A stretch of DNA of 29,843 nt. Origin: a bacterium. Lineage in GTDB: Bacteria; UBA9089; JASEIO01. Below, piece by piece: positions 24,564 to 29,843 of the stretch. The notes beneath the pieces are model-generated. The model was given only the letters and a program-made list of their open reading frames with translations. It did no database searches and was not told the origin of the DNA. The stretch lies in the NCBI GenBank assembly GCA_030017475.1, contig JASEIO010000016.1:1-29843 (forward strand), given 5' to 3'. The translations under genes and the position numbers were made by a program. Numbering within the stretch: the stretch's first letter is position 1; the number at the start of each line of letters is the position of its first letter.

Positions 24564-25517
24564 ATGAGAGAGAGATTGATAGTTAAATTAATTCTCGGTA
24601 TTTGTATCCTTTCTATGATTATTGGAATCTATTTAGTCCTTACCAAAGAACATGGATACAAAAAAACAATTGCCCTGCCACATGAGTCACTCAAGAAAGA
24701 AGGTATCGCAGTGATTAAGATTTATGGGCCAATCGAGATAAGAGAAAGGTTTGGAGTGAGATATTTGTACTCCTCGGATTGGATTGTAAAAAGATTAAAA
24801 AAGATAAGAGAGAATAAAAAGATAAAAGGGGTTGTATTACGTATAAATTCACCAGGTGGTACAATTGGCGCAACCCAAGAGATATATAAACAAGTCTTAC
24901 AAATTAGAGAAGCTGGAAAGAAGGTAGTTGCTTCTATTGGTGATATTGGAACCTCTGGTGCTTATTATATTGCCTGTGCAACGGATAAGATTGTAGCTAA
25001 TCCTGGGGCTATAATTGGGAATATTGGGGTTATATTTGCCATACCAAATCTAAAAAGTCTACTGGATAAGGTTGGGGTTGAATTTAAGATAATAAAGAGT
25101 GGGGAATATAAGGACATTGGCTCTTACTTTCGTGATATGGAAGAAAAAGAGAGGAGATTACTCCAGGAGGTTATAGATTCGGCATACAACCAGTTTTATA
25201 AAGCAGTAGTCAAAGGAAGAAAGGGGGTCTTAACTGAGAATGAGGTGAAGGAACTTTCTGATGGAAGGATTTTTACTGGGGTGCAAGCAAAAGAAGCTGG
25301 AATTATAGATAAGGTAGGAGACTACGAAGATTCAATAAGGTTAATAACTAAGCTTTGTGGAATAAAAGGAAAACCGCAAATAATTGAAGAGGAGATTCAT
25401 CCATTTGAACTGATCTTTGGAAAGTTTGAGGAGATGCTAAGACATAACTCATTAGCATATTTACAGGAAAACGTGGAGAAGGTCAGGTTAGAGTATCGCT
25501 ATCGCCCTGGGTTCTAG
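24564..25517 (+). CDS. sppA: Signal peptide peptidase SppA (short form)
   Basis: SppA is a membrane-bound Ser/Lys protease that degrades cleaved signal peptides. The protein has 317 residues, the short single-domain form. One N-terminal transmembrane helix (about 7-26) anchors it, with the protease domain outside the cytoplasm. The nucleophile is Ser131 in GTSGAYYIAC and the general base is Lys183 in SGEYKDIGS, with RINSPGGT at 93-100 forming part of the active site. The ATG follows GGAGGGATCTTAG. It has its own promoter and a long leader with an inverted repeat, and is followed closely by a membrane protein gene. Confidence 0.95.
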   Translation: MRERLIVKLILGICILSMIIGIYLVLTKEHGYKKTIALPHESLKKEGIAVIKIYGPIEIRERFGVRYLYSSDWIVKRLKKIRENKKIKGVVLRINSPGGTIGATQEIYKQVLQIREAGKKVVASIGDIGTSGAYYIACATDKIVANPGAIIGNIGVIFAIPNLKSLLDKVGVEFKIIKSGEYKDIGSYFRDMEEKERRLLQEVIDSAYNQFYKAVVKGRKGVLTENEVKELSDGRIFTGVQAKEAGIIDKVGDYEDSIRLITKLCGIKGKPQIIEEEIHPFELIFGKFEEMLRHNSLAYLQENVEKVRLEYRYRPGF

Positions 25518-25525
25518 TTGTTGTG

Positions 25526-26107
25526 ATGGAACTGATATATCATTTTTTATTCGATCCTGTATCAAGTATCAGGGAAATAAAAAAGGTGAGACCTTGCCTT
25601 CTTGCTGGATCAATAGTCATTTTGGCAACAGTTAGTGGCACTATTGGCAATCTATTAGTTACTGGTTTAGCTCCAGATATAGCCAAAATATCACTTACCT
25701 TAGGATTGGTTATAAAACTCATCTCTATCTTTTTATTATGGCTAATCTTTACATCTATCCTCCATTTTATTGCTGAGGGTTTAAAAGGAGAAGGAGAGGT
25801 CTCTTCTCTATTTATATCCCTTGGATTTTCATTCATACCAGGGATACTTCTAACTCCACTTGCCTTAATATCTCATATCTTTGGTCCTTTAAAGGTGTTT
25901 ATCTATCTTTTATTTGGAGTAATTATACTCATTTGGATAGTCATATTACAAGTTCTTGCCCTAAAAGAGACATATCAACTTTCCTATGGAAAGGCATGCT
26001 TAGCCTTTGTTATCCCAATATGTATAGGGGGAATATCCCTCTTCGTATTGGGCATATTATCCCTTCTTACGCTCATCTCATTTATAGATAGCTTGCTCAG
26101 TTTTTAA
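25526..26107 (+). CDS. Yip1-like multipass membrane protein
   Basis: The product has 193 residues. It begins MELIYHFLFDPVSSIREI, then five hydrophobic segments at about 25-45, 57-80, 98-120, 123-145 and 155-185. The N-terminal pattern (FDP followed by a basic segment and then the first helix) is typical of bacterial Yip1-domain proteins, which have no established function. Start ATG 25526 is preferred over GTG 25523. Neither has a Shine-Dalgarno sequence, so translation may be coupled to sppA, whose stop is 8 bp away. Close packing with sppA suggests a membrane-related role. Confidence 0.75.
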   Translation: MELIYHFLFDPVSSIREIKKVRPCLLAGSIVILATVSGTIGNLLVTGLAPDIAKISLTLGLVIKLISIFLLWLIFTSILHFIAEGLKGEGEVSSLFISLGFSFIPGILLTPLALISHIFGPLKVFIYLLFGVIILIWIVILQVLALKETYQLSYGKACLAFVIPICIGGISLFVLGILSLLTLISFIDSLLSF

Positions 26108-26116
26108 AGGTGCATC

Positions 26117-26641
26117 TTGAAAAAGGAAGTAAATCAATCTACGATTGAGTTGATTCAGGGGGATATAACTGAGATGGCAACCGATGCTATTGTCAATGCC
26201 GCTAACACCTCTTTAATACTTGGAGGAGGGGTAGCAGGTGCAATCAGACGTAAAGGAGGAGCTAAGATTCAAGAAGAGTGCAATAAAATTGGAGGTACCT
26301 TTGTTGGGGGAGCAGTTATTACTACTGGAGGCAACTTAAGGGCCAAATACGTAATTCATGCTGTAGGACCCAGGATGGGTGAAGGAGATGAGGATGAGAA
26401 GTTAAAGCGGGCTACCTTAAATAGTCTTCGCTTAGCAGATGAACATAAACTCCGCAGTATTGCCTTTCCAGCTATTTCAACTGGAATATTCGGTTTTCCT
26501 ATTGCAAGATGTGCCTCGATTATGCTCTCTACGACTATCGATTATCTAAAAGGCACAACTGGGATAGAAAAAGTTATCTTTTGTCTATTTGATTCGCAAA
26601 GCTTTGAAGTATTCAGCCAGAAATTAGAAGCCACTTTGTAA
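26117..26641 (+). CDS. Macro-domain protein (MacroD/YmdB type)
   Basis: The 174-residue protein is a single macro domain, a fold that binds ADP-ribose and often removes it from proteins or hydrolyses O-acetyl-ADP-ribose. Visible motifs are QGDITEMATDAIVNAANTSL with the conserved Asn residues (27-30), the substrate loop GGGVAGAIRRKGG (36-48), and the second loop ISTGIFGFP. These match the catalytically active MacroD type. It starts at TTG 26117 after AAAGGTG; the next Met falls inside the domain. It follows the Yip1-like gene by 9 bp. No ADP-ribosyltransferase is nearby. The 163-bp gap to the next gene contains a 7-bp hairpin (26708-26732) without a T-run. Confidence 0.92.
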   Translation: MKKEVNQSTIELIQGDITEMATDAIVNAANTSLILGGGVAGAIRRKGGAKIQEECNKIGGTFVGGAVITTGGNLRAKYVIHAVGPRMGEGDEDEKLKRATLNSLRLADEHKLRSIAFPAISTGIFGFPIARCASIMLSTTIDYLKGTTGIEKVIFCLFDSQSFEVFSQKLEATL

Positions 26642-26804
26642 TAACCGAAGCCAATGATTTTCCCGTAAGTATTTACCCTTCTCTATCCCATCCTGATAGT
26701 TTTGAAGAGGGATTGGTAAATCTCGAATCCCTTCGCGATGGCTTTGCGTTTTAGAAAATGAAGGAAAAGGAAGGGATTATATCGAGCGACTTTGGGAGTT
26801 AAAA

Positions 26805-27884
26805 GTGGACGATAATAGTATACCAGAAATCGTTTCTATGCTTAGGAAAGAACTTAGTGATATTCTGGAGGAACATGATGTTTCTATCGATAAGTATGTC
26901 ATAACCTTTCGCGGCAAACCCCTGCTTCCTCCTGAAGAGACTTTTTCATCCCTTCGAAGTAGACTTGAGCGGCTTGGATTTCTTCCATATCTTCGGAAGG
27001 AGAAGGAAGAAGTCTTGATAAGGGTGACCAAATCTCCTCAAGGATTAAAAAAGTCAAATCCTTTGGTAAACCTTATCCTTTTTTTACTGACCATTCTAAC
27101 CACCCTTTTTGCTGGAACACTCCATCAGGGTGAGAATCCGTTCCAAGACCCCAAAAAACTCTATCTTGGGATACCATTTTCCTTCTCCCTTCTTCTGATT
27201 CTTTTAGCTCACGAATTAGGTCATTACTTTATGTGCAAGCACCATGGAGTAAAGGCTACTCTTCCATATTTTCTTCCTGTTCCCCATCCTTTAATTGGAA
27301 CCTTTGGTGCATTTATTAAAATAAGATCTCCTGTTTTTACGAAACAGGCCTTAATGGATATTGGAGCAGCAGGTCCTTTAGCTGGATTTATCCTTTCAGT
27401 TCCTATAGTGATAATAGGTCTTAAATTATCCAAAGTGGTTGCGGTTTCAAATATGAAGGAGGCGATAACCTTAGGTGACTCCATTATCTTTAGGCTACTT
27501 TGCAAATTGGTATTGGGACCTCTCCAAGCTAATAGTGATATTATTTTACACCAGGTAGCCTTTGCAGGTTGGATAGGACTGCTTGTTACATCCCTTAACC
27601 TTTTACCTGTTGGGCAGCTTGATGGAGGACATATTGCCTATTCCCTATTTGGGAGAAGACAGAAGACAATAGCTAAAATTACAATACTTTCTCTATTAGC
27701 AATGAGCTTGAAATGGCCTGGTTGGTTCTTTTGGACATTCCTAATTCTCCTCCTCGGATTTCATCATCCAAGACCCTTAGATGACATAACACCTTTAAAT
27801 ACGAAACGAAAGATGATAGGAGTGCTTGCATTACTTATCCTAATCCTAAGTTTCATTCCTGTTCCCTTTGGAATCACTAAATGA
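26805..27884 (+). CDS. Site-2 protease family membrane metalloprotease (M50)
   Basis: This 359-residue protein is an intramembrane zinc protease of the M50 family. Residues 1-85 form a soluble, charged N-terminal domain; at least six hydrophobic segments follow. Zinc ligands are in LLAHELGHYFMCKHHGV (HELGH 136-140) and NLLPVGQLDGGH (Asp273). The layout with an N-terminal domain and PYFLPVPHPLIGTFGAFI resembles the EGY/cyanobacterial-type branch more than RseP, and no PDZ domain is visible. The start is GTG 26805 after GGGAG. The substrate is unknown; such proteases cleave anti-sigma factors or other membrane proteins. Confidence 0.93.
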   Translation: MDDNSIPEIVSMLRKELSDILEEHDVSIDKYVITFRGKPLLPPEETFSSLRSRLERLGFLPYLRKEKEEVLIRVTKSPQGLKKSNPLVNLILFLLTILTTLFAGTLHQGENPFQDPKKLYLGIPFSFSLLLILLAHELGHYFMCKHHGVKATLPYFLPVPHPLIGTFGAFIKIRSPVFTKQALMDIGAAGPLAGFILSVPIVIIGLKLSKVVAVSNMKEAITLGDSIIFRLLCKLVLGPLQANSDIILHQVAFAGWIGLLVTSLNLLPVGQLDGGHIAYSLFGRRQKTIAKITILSLLAMSLKWPGWFFWTFLILLLGFHHPRPLDDITPLNTKRKMIGVLALLILILSFIPVPFGITK

Positions 27885-27985
27885 GCTATTGAGAGAATTG
27901 ATTGCATCAGACAAAGGAGATTTACTTGAAGTGAAGATATAGAAAGCCCCAGTTATCTCTTAATACTCAGTGATAACATTTGTGG

Positions 27986-28120
27986 GTAAATTCGAATCAA
28001 TCTAAGCTTAAATACGATATTGATGTTTCATGCTCAGAGATAGATCAAATTTGCGAGTCTGCTCAGAAAGCGGGACTTGCAGCAAAATTAACGGGTGCCG
28101 TGTTGCGAACCCGCCCTTAG
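27986..28120 (+). pseudogene. C-terminal fragment of a GHMP kinase (mevalonate-kinase-like)
   Basis: The frame reads VNSNQSKLKYDIDVSCSEI and then DQICESAQKAGLAAKLTGA. This matches the C-terminal part of GHMP kinases such as mevalonate kinase, where a MN-NQ segment is followed by a GVSCPELDELV-like helix and KLTGAGGGG. In-frame stops (TGA TAA) precede it and no start codon or Shine-Dalgarno sequence is present. The match ends at LTGA, exactly where the 14-bp inverted repeat (28102) begins, so the glycine-rich loop is missing. It is therefore a remnant. The preceding stretch 27885-27985 encodes only a short meaningless frame and may be part of the same decay. Confidence 0.55.
28102..28115. repeat. 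Left arm of 14-bp inverted repeat around the lipoprotein gene
   Basis: GTTGCGAACCCGCC here is the perfect reverse complement of 28703-28716. The two arms enclose 28116-28702, which contains a single intact gene. No target-site duplication is visible outside the arms. The arm is GC-rich compared with its surroundings and cuts the GHMP kinase remnant. Confidence 0.75.
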
Positions 28121-28155
28121 AAAAGTTTTTAAGGAAGGAGGGAGGCGTATAAAAT

Positions 28156-28683
28156 ATGATGAAAGATAAAAAATTACTTTTCTGGGTTTTGACAGTTGTC
28201 GTATTAGCCATTGTTGGATGTGGTCTATTTGTATCAAAACAGCTTACTACACCCAGCGAATCCAATTTCAATCTGATATTCAAATATGGTGTTGGAGCAA
28301 AGAATGTCTTGAATACATTTGAAGGAACATATACAAAGGATATGATTGTGGATCCACCTATTACTGTAAAGTTGTCTTTGTCTAATGAAGAGTTGCATAA
28401 AATTTATCAAAAGATGATTGAAATCAATTTCTTTGGTTATCCTGACAGATTTTTTGTTTCTGTACCTCCTGGAGAGATTGTTTGTATGGTAACCCCATAT
28501 TATAGCTACTACTTTAAGGTGGAATACAATTCTAAAATTAAGGAGTTGTGGTGGGAAGATAACATAACAAACGAAGATAAAAAGGCTGAGAAGCTAAGAG
28601 AACTTATTAAACTCATCACAGATATTATTAAATCTAAAGAGGAATATAAGAAATTACCATCTCCAAGAGGATATTATATATAG
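28156..28683 (+). CDS. Small lipoprotein of unknown function
   Basis: The 175-residue protein starts MMKDKKLLF and has a lipoprotein signal ending IVGC (Cys22). The mature domain has a mixed strand/helix pattern with TVKLSLSNEELHKIYQKM, EINFFGYPDRF and a tyrosine-rich PYYSYYFKVEY, ending in a Lys-rich helix and SPRGYYI. It resembles small hypothetical lipoproteins in which a conserved NEEL-KIY-K-IEINFF segment occurs; I know no function for them. The Shine-Dalgarno sequence is purine-rich (GGAGGGAGG, 11 nt before ATG). The gene is the only one between the 14-bp inverted repeat arms, 40 bp after the left arm and 19 bp before the right arm. Confidence 0.75.
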   Translation: MMKDKKLLFWVLTVVVLAIVGCGLFVSKQLTTPSESNFNLIFKYGVGAKNVLNTFEGTYTKDMIVDPPITVKLSLSNEELHKIYQKMIEINFFGYPDRFFVSVPPGEIVCMVTPYYSYYFKVEYNSKIKELWWEDNITNEDKKAEKLRELIKLITDIIKSKEEYKKLPSPRGYYI

Positions 28684-28702
28684 TTAGAGAAATGCAATTT
28701 TT

Positions 28703-28716
28703 GGCGGGTTCGCAAC
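28703..28716. repeat. Right arm of 14-bp inverted repeat around the lipoprotein gene
   Basis: GGCGGGTTCGCAAC is the perfect reverse complement of 28102-28115. It lies 19 bp after the lipoprotein stop codon and is followed immediately by another hairpin (28722-28757). Confidence 0.75.
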
Positions 28717-28721
28717 TCACA

Positions 28722-28757
28722 AACCCAGCACTAATTTTTGAGAGTGCGGAGTGGGTT
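28722..28757. repeat. Interrupted hairpin next to the right repeat arm
   Basis: AACCCA-GCACT (28722-28732) pairs with AGTGC (28743-28747) and TGGGTT (28752-28757), with GGAG unpaired on the right side and a 10-nt loop. Eleven base pairs with extrahelical bases recall recombination-site hairpins, but the sequence does not match an attC consensus. Confidence 0.45.
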
Positions 28758-28762
28758 AGTAA

Positions 28763-28908
28763 CTTGGACAATTTCTCAAAAAATATGGTATGAGAAGGGC
28801 ATCGCTTTTTGGTTCTGTGGTGAGAGACGAGGCTACAGAAAGTAGTGATATCGATATTTTAGTAGAAATCGGAAATAATATAGTTTGCTTGATTTTGTAA
28901 AAGTAAGT
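28763..28908 (+). pseudogene. Remnant of a MNT-type nucleotidyltransferase (frameshifted)
   Basis: One frame reads LGQFLKKYGMRRASLFGSVV, then RDEATESSDIDILVEIGNN. This is the core of small minimal nucleotidyltransferases: GS motif, then the catalytic SDIDILVE. After NN the frame is lost: the +0 frame stops at 28898, while the shifted frame from 28882 continues SLLDFVKVSG, the expected next helix. A stop codon lies directly before the fragment and the match ends near 28908, where unrelated sequence begins. It is thus truncated at both ends and has a one-base indel. Such proteins are antitoxin partners of HEPN toxins; no HEPN gene is present. Confidence 0.7.
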
Positions 28909-28972
28909 GGGGTTCGGAACTCTCGCAATCCTTATTCCTCGCTTTGCTTGGGACTTCAGATATACTCAAAAC

Positions 28973-28994
28973 GTTAGCCGAAAATGGCGACGCC
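28973..28994. repeat. Left arm of second inverted repeat
   Basis: GTTAGCC (28973-28979), four bases, then ATGGCGACGCC (28984-28994). The reverse complement recurs at 29619-29639 as GGCGTCGCCAT, three bases, GGCTAAC. Eighteen positions in two blocks match perfectly. The arms enclose one gene at 29090-29605. Confidence 0.75.
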
Positions 28995-29003
28995 TACGAT
29001 CCG

Positions 29004-29027
29004 AAGGAGGTGATTCTTATGATATAG
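29004..29027 (+). other. Two-codon minigene with a perfect Shine-Dalgarno sequence
   Basis: AAGGAGGTGAT (29004-29014) is an exact complement of the usual 16S rRNA 3' end. It is followed 8 nt after GGAGG by ATG ATA TAG (29019-29027), that is Met-Ile-stop. This is either the start of a decayed gene or a minigene like the phage lambda bar AUG-AUA-stop sequence. It lies between the left repeat arm and the barrel protein gene, upstream of the promoter proposed for that gene. Confidence 0.4.
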
Positions 29028-29040
29028 TATCAGTGGCAAA

Positions 29041-29068
29041 TTGGTTGAGTTAGTTGGTGTGTTAAAAT
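29041..29068 (+). promoter_or_regulatory. Possible promoter of the barrel-like protein gene
   Basis: TTGGTT (29041-29046), 16 bp, then TAAAAT (29063-29068). The predicted start near 29075 leaves a 15-nt leader with the AGGAGGT Shine-Dalgarno sequence. The -35 box is weak. Confidence 0.4.
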
Positions 29069-29089
29069 CAAAGAGAATAGGAGGTAAAA

Positions 29090-29605
29090 ATGAAGAAACA
29101 TCTTAGCGTAATAACGGGAGCATTTTTATTGCTCCTTCTCATTTCCAGTGTTGCTTTGGCACAGGGAATAGAAGATAAGACAAAAAGATTCGGTCTCGGA
29201 CTCCAGTGTTCATTCCCTGCATGGGGTATAAGTGGAATGATGGATGTAGCCGATAACTTATCACTCCAGGGGGTCTTGGACTTGTTTGGGGATTTAAAAA
29301 CATACGCAGGAAGAGGTATCTATAGATTTAATAAAGAACCCTATTGGAACGTCTATGGATATGGGATGATAGGTGCGTGGAGCTATAGTTATTACTATGG
29401 ATGGCCTATCTATCTAAAAATTACTGAAACGGTCATGGGTTTTGGAGCTGGTGTAGGGATAGAATATGATTGGAAAGCTTTGTCGCCCGACTTACCTCCC
29501 ATTTGCTGGAATTTAGAAGCTGGATTAGGAAGCGTGGGGTTTAAAAAGGTTTACTACCCTTTTTCCACTTTTATGATTGGAGTCGGGGCACATTACCGTT
29601 TCTAA
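29090..29605 (+). CDS. Small outer-membrane beta-barrel-like protein
   Basis: The 171-residue protein has a classic signal peptide (MKKHLSVITGAF, then LLLLLISSVALA, cleavage before QG). The mature part alternates polar and hydrophobic residues in Gly/Tyr-rich strands, such as FGLGLQCSFP, WNVYGYGMIGAWSYSYYYGW, VMGFGAGVGIEYDW and the end MIGVGAHYRF with a terminal Phe, as in outer-membrane barrels of about eight strands. The specific family is not recognised. The ATG follows AGGAGGTAAAA. It is the only gene between the inverted repeat arms at 28973 and 29639, 13 bp before the right arm. Its MKKH signal start is similar to that of the protein at 1-205. Confidence 0.78.
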   Translation: MKKHLSVITGAFLLLLLISSVALAQGIEDKTKRFGLGLQCSFPAWGISGMMDVADNLSLQGVLDLFGDLKTYAGRGIYRFNKEPYWNVYGYGMIGAWSYSYYYGWPIYLKITETVMGFGAGVGIEYDWKALSPDLPPICWNLEAGLGSVGFKKVYYPFSTFMIGVGAHYRF

Positions 29606-29618
29606 TTTCTTAAGGTAT

Positions 29619-29639
29619 GGCGTCGCCATATTGGCTAAC
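29619..29639. repeat. Right arm of second inverted repeat, with internal palindrome
   Basis: GGCGTCGCCAT (29619-29629), three bases, then GGCTAAC (29633-29639), the reverse complement of 28973-28994. Within and next to it TATGGCG-T-CGCCATA (29616-29630) is itself a palindrome of 7-bp arms that could act as a 3' hairpin for the preceding gene. Confidence 0.75.
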
Positions 29640-29843
29640 AGCAGGTTTACGATGCTATCACTAAATTTTTGGCTGGTCTTAAGTGGTGTATCTGTAATTC
29701 AATGGAAAATTTTGAAAAAGGGAAAGAGGTTTGGCAATAGCTGAAAATAGGTAGAAGGATCTCTAGTGAGGTGTTAGGGATTGGAAGTAAAAGAGCGAAA
29801 TTTTCCTTTGTACTTCATTTCGAAATGTGCTATTTTATTCTAT
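29640..29843. other. Right-end stretch without a clear gene
   Basis: No complete gene is visible in the last 204 bp. A 12-codon frame (29702-29740) reads MENFEKGKEVWQ and then stops. Its start recalls the N-terminus of four-helix-bundle (S23-like) proteins, which begin with a similar ENFE...VWQ pattern, so it may be another gene remnant. The match is too short to be sure. Confidence 0.25.

Noticed and set aside
26708-26732. Terminator after the macro-domain gene
   Set aside because: A 7-bp stem with an 11-nt loop is present, but no T-run follows.
26642-26760. Short open frame between the macro-domain gene and the M50 protease
   Set aside because: It reads through about 40 codons beyond the macro gene but has no start codon, no Shine-Dalgarno sequence and no recognisable similarity.
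26777-27031. Antisense open frame within the M50 protease gene
   Set aside because: It is explained by codon bias of the sense gene, and the product has no motif or plausible initiation signal.
28703-28979. Classical integron attC site
   Set aside because: GTTGCGA and GTTAGCC do not fit GTTRRRY, the expected paired R''/L'' and L'/R' boxes are not found within one 60-150 bp site, and no integrase is in the window. Only the cassette-like geometry was kept as a finding.
28102-29639. Insertion sequence or transposon
   Set aside because: No transposase gene or recognisable fragment, and no target-site duplication next to either pair of inverted repeats.
1-29843. tRNA, rRNA or CRISPR arrays
   Set aside because: No cloverleaf with conserved T-loop, no rRNA segment and no regularly spaced direct repeats were seen.

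Overview
The window looks like a chromosomal segment of an AT-rich, diderm bacterium, probably an uncultivated lineage. The outer membrane is inferred from an Omp85-type beta-barrel protein at 13821-16595, a small barrel-like protein at 29090-29605 and several lipoproteins. Gene order aroQ-pepP-efp-accB-accC is common in several bacterial phyla and does not fix the taxonomy. Nothing suggests phage or plasmid origin for positions 1 to about 27,900. The last 2 kb is different: a mosaic of gene fragments and inverted repeats.

Layout. 1-205: start of a leftward exported repeat protein. 483-4446 (minus): aroQ, pepP-like peptidase, efp, accB, accC. 4474-7551 (minus): trpE, trpG and a fusion of a degenerate GGDEF domain with shikimate kinase. 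7647-9854 (minus): hisD, hisB, hisI, with an intrinsic terminator between hisI and trpE. 9893-10122: a 49-codon gene, an 18-bp perfect palindrome and a strong terminator. 10351-12664 (minus): a membrane coiled-coil protein and a long TPR protein with a CsgG/FlgT-like tail. 12789-16595 (plus): a divergent operon for a TPR lipoprotein, a second lipoprotein, and a 924-residue peptidase/propeller/barrel fusion. 16616-19038 (minus): larC, an MBL-fold hydrolase and a DJ-1/PfpI lipoprotein. 19094-24361 (minus): def, fmt, DUF116, acpS, nnr, speD, speB. 24564-27884 (plus): sppA, a Yip1-like membrane protein, a macro-domain protein and an M50 site-2 protease. 27885-29843: fragments of a GHMP kinase and a nucleotidyltransferase, plus two intact genes for exported proteins, each enclosed by its own inverted repeats.

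How the genes work together. AroQ and the AroK fusion serve the shikimate pathway, and TrpEG takes chorismate to anthranilate. HisDBI are part of histidine synthesis. AccBC supplies the biotin carrier and carboxylase of acetyl-CoA carboxylase. Def and Fmt form the N-formyl-Met cycle, and EF-P rescues polyproline stalling. SpeD plus an agmatinase-family enzyme suggests spermidine synthesis. The 10-17 kb block looks like an envelope-assembly module transcribed from back-to-back promoters.

Regulation visible in the sequence: several clear sigma70-type promoters. At aroQ, hisD and the TPR lipoprotein gene the -10 box lies only about 8-12 nt from the start codon, which predicts leaderless or nearly leaderless mRNAs. 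The most unusual items are the GGDEF-shikimate kinase fusion, the three-part envelope protein, and the two inverted-repeat-bounded one-gene units at 28.1-29.6 kb.
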